A stretch of 64,000 bases of DNA from contig NZ_JACHJY010000001.1 in the NCBI RefSeq assembly GCF_014203895.1, positions 930,001-994,000 on the forward strand, read 5' to 3'. Position numbers and translations under genes: made by a program. Below, piece by piece: positions 56,835-64,000 of the stretch. The notes beneath the pieces were generated by a model that saw only the letters and a program-made list of their open reading frames with translations, was not told the DNA's origin and did no database searches. The stretch comes from Streptomyces nymphaeiformis (GTDB lineage Bacteria; Actinomycetota; Actinomycetes; Streptomycetales; Streptomycetaceae). Position 1 is the stretch's first letter. The number at the start of each line of letters is the position of its first letter.

Positions 56835-57494
56835 TCAGTGGTGGTACTGGTGGACCACCGCGTGGCCCTTGCCGCGGCCGATCATCCACTTGTTGACCGG
56901 CGTGGTCACCACGAAGGCGAGCGCGAGCGAGGCCGCGAGCGCGCCCCAGAAGAGCGGCTCGTCGAGGTGCGCGTCCATGGCGCCGGGCCAGAGGGCGATG
57001 ACGCCGTTGTCGATGATCTCCATGGTGACGATGGAGAGGGTGTCGGCGGCGAGGGCGACCTTGAAGGCGGTCTTGAAGTCGACGCCGGCCTTGAGGATGC
57101 CGCGCAGGGTGAGCGCGTACCCGAAGAAGAAGGCCAGGATGATCGCGAGGACCATCGTCGGCAGGTTCCCCCAGCCGAACGCGGTGCCGATGATCATGCC
57201 GAGGACCTCGCCGATGGCGCAGCCGGTGAGGCAGTGCAGCGTGGCCTGAGCGGCCATGGCCCAGGAGACGGTGCCGCCGGGGGTGTGGTGGTGACCGGCG
57301 TGGGCGCTGTGGTCCGTGTGGGCGTGGTGGCCCTCGTGTCCCGCGTGGCCCTGGTGGTCGCCGTGGCCTGCGTGACCCTCATGGCCTGCGTGGCCCTGGT
57401 GGCCGACATGGGCCTCGTGACCCGCATGACCCTCGTGACCTGCATGGGCCTCATGGCCCTCGTGTTCGTGGTGAGCGTGCGCCTCGTGCTTCAT
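56835..57494 (-). CDS. His-rich DUF4396 membrane protein, possible copper-responsive metal protein
   Basis: A 219-residue protein. Residues 1 to about 72 are an extraordinary His-rich tail of imperfect GHEGHAGH/HxxH units, ideal for soft metal binding. Then come about four to five membrane helices with AAQATLHCLTGCAIGEVLGMI (two Cys in a helix), FFFGYALTLRGIL, DTLSIVTMEIIDNGVIALWPGAM and FWGALAASLALAFVVTTPVNKW, matching DUF4396. ATG 57494 with a GGGGGG ribosome-binding site. A CsoR-like palindrome lies 49-65 bases upstream. Likely in copper resistance or transport; this is inference. Confidence 0.85.
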   Translation of the reverse strand: MKHEAHAHHEHEGHEAHAGHEGHAGHEAHVGHQGHAGHEGHAGHGDHQGHAGHEGHHAHTDHSAHAGHHHTPGGTVSWAMAAQATLHCLTGCAIGEVLGMIIGTAFGWGNLPTMVLAIILAFFFGYALTLRGILKAGVDFKTAFKVALAADTLSIVTMEIIDNGVIALWPGAMDAHLDEPLFWGALAASLALAFVVTTPVNKWMIGRGKGHAVVHQYHH

Positions 57495-57542
57495 GGGAGT
57501 GCCCCCCATCCCGTATGCGGTTCCTGCCTTCGCTGGAACCGT

Positions 57543-57559
57543 ATACCCCCCTAGGGTAT
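57543..57559. promoter_or_regulatory. CsoR-like copper operator
   Basis: ATACCCCCCTAGGGTAT: inverted ATACCC/GGGTAT with a C/G-tract centre, the form of operators bound by the copper sensor CsoR. It lies in the 82-base gap upstream of the His-rich DUF4396 gene. Confidence 0.75.
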
Positions 57560-57576
57560 TCCTCAAGGGAAAATGA

Positions 57577-58437
57577 TCATCCTCGGCGCTCGCGGAGCTT
57601 CTTCAGGAGCTCGATGTCGGCGACGTGTCCTTCCTTGCCGCCCGGGGTCTCGATGATCAACGGTACGCCGTCGGTGGCGGGGTGGCGCAGGAGTTCTCCG
57701 AAGGCCTCCTCGCCGATGTGACCGGCCCCGATGTTCGCGTGGCGGTCCTTGTGCGCGCCCACGACGTCCTTCGAGTCGTTCGCGTGGATCAGCTTCAGCC
57801 GGCCCTCGCCGACCGTCTCCACGAGCAGGTCGAGGGTCTGCGCCGCCCCGTGCGGGCCGGCCAGGTCGTGCCCGGCCGCGAAGATGTGGCAGGTGTCGAG
57901 GCAGACGCCCAGCTTGGGGTGGCGGTCGAGCGCGTCGAAGTACGGGCCGAAGTCCCAGGTCCGCGAGCAGAGCGAGAAGCCCTGGCCCGCGGTCGACTCC
58001 AGGAGCAGGTACGGATCGTCCTCGTGCGTCAGCTCGTCGAGCAGCGGCAGCATCCGCTCCCGCACCTGGGCGAGGGCCACCTCGCGCGGACGGCCGCCGG
58101 TCGCCGAGCCGGTGTGGACGACGACGCCCTTCGCGCCGATCTCCCGGCCGCGGCGCAGCGAGTGCCGCAGCGACTCCACCGACTTCTCGACGGTGGCCTC
58201 GGTGTGGGAGCCGAAGTTGATCAGGTACGGGGCGTGCACCCAGGCCGAGATCGACTCGGCCTCGCACTCGGCCCGGAAGCGCTCGTCCTGGGCCGGGTTG
58301 CCGACCGGGGTCGCCCAGCCCCGCGGGTTGGCGACGAAGACCTGGACGGTCTCGGCGCCGAGCTCACGGGCGTAGCCGAGGCCGGTCGTGGCGAGGCCAC
58401 CGGCCACGGGGACATGGCCGCCGACGGGGTTGCGCAT
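57577..58437 (-). CDS. nfo: Deoxyribonuclease IV (AP endonuclease family 2)
   Basis: A 286-residue DNA-repair enzyme that nicks at abasic sites. The TIM-barrel zinc ligands are visible in HAPYLINFGS, VVHTGSATG, LLLESTAGQG, VCLDTCHIFAAGHD, IHANDSKDVVGAHKDRHANIGAGHIG and PLIIETPGG. ATG at 58437 overlaps nothing and is 6 bases after the kinase stop region, so it is likely in the same transcript as the PASTA kinase. The stop lies 18 bases before the CsoR-like box of the next gene. Confidence 0.94.
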   Translation of the reverse strand: MRNPVGGHVPVAGGLATTGLGYARELGAETVQVFVANPRGWATPVGNPAQDERFRAECEAESISAWVHAPYLINFGSHTEATVEKSVESLRHSLRRGREIGAKGVVVHTGSATGGRPREVALAQVRERMLPLLDELTHEDDPYLLLESTAGQGFSLCSRTWDFGPYFDALDRHPKLGVCLDTCHIFAAGHDLAGPHGAAQTLDLLVETVGEGRLKLIHANDSKDVVGAHKDRHANIGAGHIGEEAFGELLRHPATDGVPLIIETPGGKEGHVADIELLKKLRERRG

Positions 58438-58443
58438 GAGTCT

Positions 58444-60339
58444 CTAGAGTCCCTTGATCGTGATGGTGATGGTGGAGCCCTCGGGCGCGGTCCCGCCGCC
58501 GGCCACGGACTGGCTCGCGACGGTGTCGCCGAGATAGGGGAAGGACTTCTTGACCTCCACCTCGAAGCCCGCGTCCTCCAGGGCCGTGCGCGCGTCCGCG
58601 GTCGACTCGCCCGTCACGTCGGGAACCTCGACCAGCTTCGGTCCCTTCGAGACGGTGAGGGTGATGACGTCGCCCTCCGCCGCCCGGCTGCCGCCGGCGA
58701 GGGACTGGGCCGCGACGGTGCCGGCGTCCTCGGGGGAGTTGATCCGCTCCGGGGCGACCCGGACGGTGAGCCCCTCCTCCTGGAGGGCGGCCGTGGCGTC
58801 GGCGACGGTCTCGCCGCTGACGTCGGGCACGTCGATCGGGGAGCCCTTGCTGACCACGAGGGCGACGGCCGAGTCGGGGGCGCGCTCGGTGCCGGGCTCG
58901 GGGTCGGAGCCGATCACGGAGCCCTGCGCGACGGAGTCGCTGAACTCGCCGGTGATCACCCCGGGGGCCAGGCCCTCCTCCTTCAGGAGGCGCTTGGCCT
59001 CGGCGAGCGGCTTGCCCTTGAGGTTCGGCACCTTCACGATCTCGGGGCCGCGGGAGATCGTGAGGGTGACGGTTCCGTTGCCCCGGACGCGCTCGCCGGG
59101 GGCCGGGTCGGCGGCCATGACCGTGCCGCGCTCGTACACGTCGCTGAAGGCGCGCTTCGTGGTGCCGACGTCGAGCCCGGCGTCGGTGAGACGTTTCGTC
59201 GCGGCGGCCTCGGACTGGCCGAGGACGGCGGGGACGCGGGTGAACTGGCCGGAGTTGATGTACCAGACGCCGGCGCCCAGGCCGAGGGCGAGGAGGACGG
59301 CGACGACGAGGAGGAGGGGGCCGCGCGGGGGCCGCCGGCGGGCGGTGGCGGGGGGCGCCTCCGGGGCGGGAAGCCGGTTGGTGTGCTGGACGTCGCTTTC
59401 CGCGGGCACGGGCCTGGCGATCACGCTGGTCCGGTCCTCGGCGGTGTCCCGGGCCTCGGAGCGGGCCAGCGGGGGCGCCGCGTCCAGCTGTTCGTCGCCG
59501 AGCGCGGCGCGGGCCTCGCGGAGCAGGGCGAGCAGGGCGACGGCGTCGTGCGGACGGACCTCGGGGTCGCGGGCCGTGGCCGCCGCGACCAGCCCGTCCA
59601 GCTCCGGGGCGAGCCCGGGGACGGTCGCGGAGGGCGCGGGGACGTCGGTGTTCAGGTGCTGGTAGAGGACCTGGGCGGGGGTGTCGCCGGTGTGCGGCTT
59701 GCCGCCGGTCAGCATCTCGTAGAGGACGACACCGCAGGCGTACACGTCGGCGCGGGTGTCGGCGGTGCCGTGCTCGATCTGCTCCGGCGCGAGGTACGAG
59801 ACCGTGCCGAGGACCGAGCCGGTGGTGGCGGTGGCCGAGCCCACGGCGCGTACGAGACCGAAGTCGGCGACCTTCACGCGGCCGTCGTCCCCTATCAGGA
59901 CGTTCTCCGGCTTCATGTCCCGGTGCACGAACCCGGCCCGGTGCGCGGCGCCCAGCGCGGCGAGCACCGGCTCCAGGATGTCGAGGGCGGCACGGGGCGA
60001 GAGGGCGCCGCGCTCGCGCAGCACGTCACGGAGGGTGCAGCCGGCGACGTACTCCATCGCCAGATAGACGTACGCGCCCTCGGCGCCCTGGTCGAAGACC
60101 CCGACGACGTTCGGGTGCGCGAGCCGCGCGACGGACTTCGCCTCGCGGATGAACCGCTCGACGAAGGCGGCGTCCGTGGCGAGGGACGGGTGCATCACCT
60201 TGAGCGCGAGGACGCGGTCGAGGCGGGTGTCCACGGCCCGGTAGACCGTGGCCATCCCGCCGACGGCGATGCGCGCGTCGACGCGGTAGCGGCCGTCGAG
60301 CAGCCGCCCGACGAGGGGGTCCTGAAGGGTCGTGTCCAC
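58444..60339 (-). CDS. PASTA-domain Ser/Thr protein kinase (PknB-like)
   Basis: A 631-residue transmembrane kinase. The kinase domain (about residues 15-275) has the G-loop IAVGGMATVYRA, Lys47 in LALKVMH, the catalytic HRDMKPENVL, DFGLVRA and GTVSYLAPEQ. A Pro/Ala-rich juxtamembrane region leads to a helix at about 340-362 (LLLVVAVLLALGLGAGVWY). Four extracellular PASTA repeats follow (about 366-631), each ending in a TITISRG-like strand. PASTA domains bind muropeptides or lipid II. GTG start; TAGACT 6-7 bases upstream suggests a leaderless message. Confidence 0.95.
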   Translation of the reverse strand: MDTTLQDPLVGRLLDGRYRVDARIAVGGMATVYRAVDTRLDRVLALKVMHPSLATDAAFVERFIREAKSVARLAHPNVVGVFDQGAEGAYVYLAMEYVAGCTLRDVLRERGALSPRAALDILEPVLAALGAAHRAGFVHRDMKPENVLIGDDGRVKVADFGLVRAVGSATATTGSVLGTVSYLAPEQIEHGTADTRADVYACGVVLYEMLTGGKPHTGDTPAQVLYQHLNTDVPAPSATVPGLAPELDGLVAAATARDPEVRPHDAVALLALLREARAALGDEQLDAAPPLARSEARDTAEDRTSVIARPVPAESDVQHTNRLPAPEAPPATARRRPPRGPLLLVVAVLLALGLGAGVWYINSGQFTRVPAVLGQSEAAATKRLTDAGLDVGTTKRAFSDVYERGTVMAADPAPGERVRGNGTVTLTISRGPEIVKVPNLKGKPLAEAKRLLKEEGLAPGVITGEFSDSVAQGSVIGSDPEPGTERAPDSAVALVVSKGSPIDVPDVSGETVADATAALQEEGLTVRVAPERINSPEDAGTVAAQSLAGGSRAAEGDVITLTVSKGPKLVEVPDVTGESTADARTALEDAGFEVEVKKSFPYLGDTVASQSVAGGGTAPEGSTITITIKGL

Positions 60340-60431
60340 GGCCCGAGTCTACGAGCCGGGAACGGGGGACCCGCGCCTCCGGCCCCCGACTGCAGCGCAC
60401 CTGTGACGCGCGGCACCGCCGGGCGGCGAGG

Positions 60432-62628
<2,197 letters not shown>

Positions 62629-62635
62629 GGGCGTC

Positions 62636-62735
62636 CAGCCCCTCCCTTCGCCGGCATGACCCGGATCAGGTTCGTACGGTCGGAGGCCGGCCAGCCTCCC
62701 TCTCAGCCCGGTGCGTCCGGGCTCCCGCGAGTGCT
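62636..62735 (-). ncRNA. TPP riboswitch (THI element)
   Basis: Read on the minus strand it has the canonical parts: GGGAGCCCGG...CCGGGCTGAGAGGGAGG (the CUGAGA box), then ACCTGATCCGGGTCATGCCGG, the pyrophosphate-sensing part. It ends in GAAGGGAGGGGC, which is also the thiO ribosome-binding site, so control is probably at translation. TAGTCT at 62752-62747 is a possible -10. Confidence 0.96.
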
Positions 62736-62788
62736 TTACGCCCGCCAGACTAGCCCGCGCGATCGGGCCGCCACAGACCCCTCCCTTC

Positions 62789-62820
62789 CTGACGGTTCGT
62801 CAGATGCGTAAGGTGGTCGG
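62789..62820 (+). promoter_or_regulatory. Operator-like palindrome and leaderless promoter of the FAD oxidoreductase
   Basis: CTGACG-GTT-CGTCAG (62789-62803) is a perfect 6-bp dyad of a form common for TetR-type operators. TAAGGT at 62809-62814 is a likely -10, six bases before the GTG at 62821, so the mRNA would be leaderless. Confidence 0.55.
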
Positions 62821-64000
62821 GTGAGCGAGCAGAAGCAGGCCCAGCAGCACGTCGTGATCGTCGGCGCCGGAATGGCGGGCGTCCAGACCGCCGTCGCCCT
62901 GCGCGAGCAGGGCTTCACCGGCCCCGTGACCCTCATCGGGGCCGAGCCCCACCAGCCCTACGACCGGCCCCCGCTCTCCAAGGCGATCCTCCTCGGCAAG
63001 GCCGAGGACTCCGCCTTCGAGATCGACTTCGAGGACCTCGCCATCGAGCTCCGCCTCGGCCTGGACGTCACCGGGCTGCGCGCCGCCGACCACGAGATCG
63101 ACACCGAGGCCGGACCCGTCGCGTACGACACGCTCGTCGTCGCCACCGGGGCCCGGCCCGTCGTCCTGCCCGGCACCGAGGGCGTCCCCGGGGTCCATCT
63201 GCTGCGCACCCTCGACGACGCCGTGCGCCTCGGACCCGTCCTGGAGCGCCGCCACTCCGTCGTGGTCGTCGGCGCCGGCTGGATCGGCGCCGAGTTCGCC
63301 ACCGCCGCGCGCGAGGCCGGCTGCGCCGTCACCGTCGTCGAGGCCGCCGACCGCCCCCTCGCCGGAGCCCTGCCCGCCGAGGTCACCGCGCCCATGGCCG
63401 CCTGGTACGGGGCGAACGGTGCCGAACTCCTCACCCACGCGCGCGTGGACACCGTCGAACCCGGCCGCGTCGTCCTCGCCGACGGCCGCGCACTGCCCGC
63501 CGACGCCGTCGTCGTCGGCATCGGCGCCCGCCCCGCCACGAGCTGGCTCGCCGGCTCCGGCATCGCCCTCGACGCGGACGGCGCCGTCACCGCCGACGAC
63601 CGGCTGCGCACCTCCCTGCCCGACGTGTACGCGGTCGGCGACTGCGCCTCCTTCCCCTCCGCCCGCTACGGCGAGCGCCTCCTCGTCCACCACTGGGACA
63701 ACGCCCTCCAGGGCCCCCGCGCGGTCGCCGCGGCGATCACCGGCGCCGCCGACGCGCCGTACGACCCCGTGCCGTACTTCTGGTCCGAGCAGTTCGGCCG
63801 CTTCGTCCAGTACGCGGGGCACCACGCGGACGCCGACGAGCTGCTGTGGCGCGGCGACCCGGCCGACGAGGCCTGGTCCGTGCTCTGGCTGCGCGCCGGG
63901 GTGCCCGTCGCCCTCCTCGCGGTCGGCCGTCCCCGCGACCTGGCCCAGGGCCGCAAGCTCATCGAGGCCGCCGTCCCCGTCGACCCGGAGCGCGCCGCGG
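62821..64000 (+). CDS. FAD-dependent pyridine nucleotide-disulfide oxidoreductase, ferredoxin/rubredoxin reductase type (partial)
   Basis: A start-to-window-end fragment (393 codons). It begins MSEQKQAQQHVVIVGAGMAGVQTAVALREQG, the FAD-binding motif, then PYDRPPLSKAIL, ATGARPVVLPG, a second dinucleotide motif VVVVGAGWIGAEFATAARE for NAD(P)H and the FAD-contact YAVGDCASF. A reductase C-terminal domain starts near VPYFWSEQFGRFVQYAG. Such enzymes pass electrons to ferredoxins or rubredoxins of oxygenases. GTG start without ribosome-binding site, fitting a leaderless message. Partner ferredoxin not in view. Confidence 0.92.
   Translation, partial: MSEQKQAQQHVVIVGAGMAGVQTAVALREQGFTGPVTLIGAEPHQPYDRPPLSKAILLGKAEDSAFEIDFEDLAIELRLGLDVTGLRAADHEIDTEAGPVAYDTLVVATGARPVVLPGTEGVPGVHLLRTLDDAVRLGPVLERRHSVVVVGAGWIGAEFATAAREAGCAVTVVEAADRPLAGALPAEVTAPMAAWYGANGAELLTHARVDTVEPGRVVLADGRALPADAVVVGIGARPATSWLAGSGIALDADGAVTADDRLRTSLPDVYAVGDCASFPSARYGERLLVHHWDNALQGPRAVAAAITGAADAPYDPVPYFWSEQFGRFVQYAGHHADADELLWRGDPADEAWSVLWLRAGVPVALLAVGRPRDLAQGRKLIEAAVPVDPERAA

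Overview
This window is a 64-kb piece of a linear Streptomyces chromosome core, or that of a very close relative. The evidence is the very high GC content with strong G/C at third codon positions, frequent GTG and TTG starts, ATGA/GTGA overlaps, several apparently leaderless genes, and a gene order (PspA, bcc-aa3 respiratory block, NlpC/P60 pair, glucokinase glkA, MacS/MacR, trpE-G fusion, class II DAHP synthase, bfr, PASTA kinase, thi operon) like the conserved central region of S. coelicolor. I see no prophage, IS element, CRISPR array, tRNA or rRNA. The window cuts a gene at each end: the 3' end of pspA and the 5' part of an FAD oxidoreductase.

Layout. 1-5.8 kb: envelope stress and efflux (PspA, PspAA-like protein, a histidine kinase/response regulator pair, an RND pump). 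5.8-9.2 kb: NadA, an A-type Fe-S carrier and an anchored protein of unknown function. 9.2-12 kb: adenosine-kinase-like PfkB enzyme and a cysteine desulfurase fused to a TusA domain. 12.4-21.7 kb: the bcc-aa3 cytochrome supercomplex (ctaC-ctaD-ctaF, then ctaE-qcrC-qcrA-qcrB), interrupted by an L,D-transpeptidase and a degenerate receiver protein. 21.8-27.6 kb: trpD, a SAM-IV-riboswitch-controlled class V aminotransferase, a stand-alone AsnC ligand domain, a rhomboid protease, a zinc-ribbon protein and a NYN-domain RNA-binding protein.

27.7-33.3 kb: tandem NlpC/P60 hydrolases, a lipoprotein metallopeptidase, and a divergent PadR/MATE pair. 33.3-37.7 kb: GT87 and GT4 mannosyltransferase-like genes and a long-chain acyl-CoA ligase, suggesting glycolipid metabolism. 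38-43.3 kb: phosphoesterase, SRPBCC protein, Get3/ArsA-like protein, DUF5304, glucokinase and an EEP-fold hydrolase. 43.3-47.5 kb: membrane protein, esterase, acyltransferase and MacS/MacR.

47.6-55.1 kb: D-lactate dehydrogenase-like enzyme, anthranilate synthase fusion behind a Trp-codon attenuator, a repeat-bearing secreted amidase, and class II DAHP synthase. Aromatic biosynthesis therefore appears three times in the window (trpD, trpEG, DAHP synthase). 55.2-64 kb: an iron-box-controlled Bfd ferredoxin convergent with bacterioferritin, a sulfite-oxidase-like protein, a His-rich DUF4396 membrane protein behind a CsoR-like copper box, endonuclease IV, a PASTA Ser/Thr kinase, the TPP-riboswitch-controlled thiO-thiS-thiG operon, and a divergent FAD oxidoreductase.

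The most distinctive signals are regulatory: SAM-IV and TPP riboswitches, the trp attenuator, iron and copper boxes, a four-half-site palindrome before the lactate dehydrogenase, a palindrome over the ctaE start, a possible c-di-AMP-riboswitch remnant before the NlpC genes, and short leader-peptide ORFs before bfr and the SAM-IV gene. All identifications are by eye; no database search was run.
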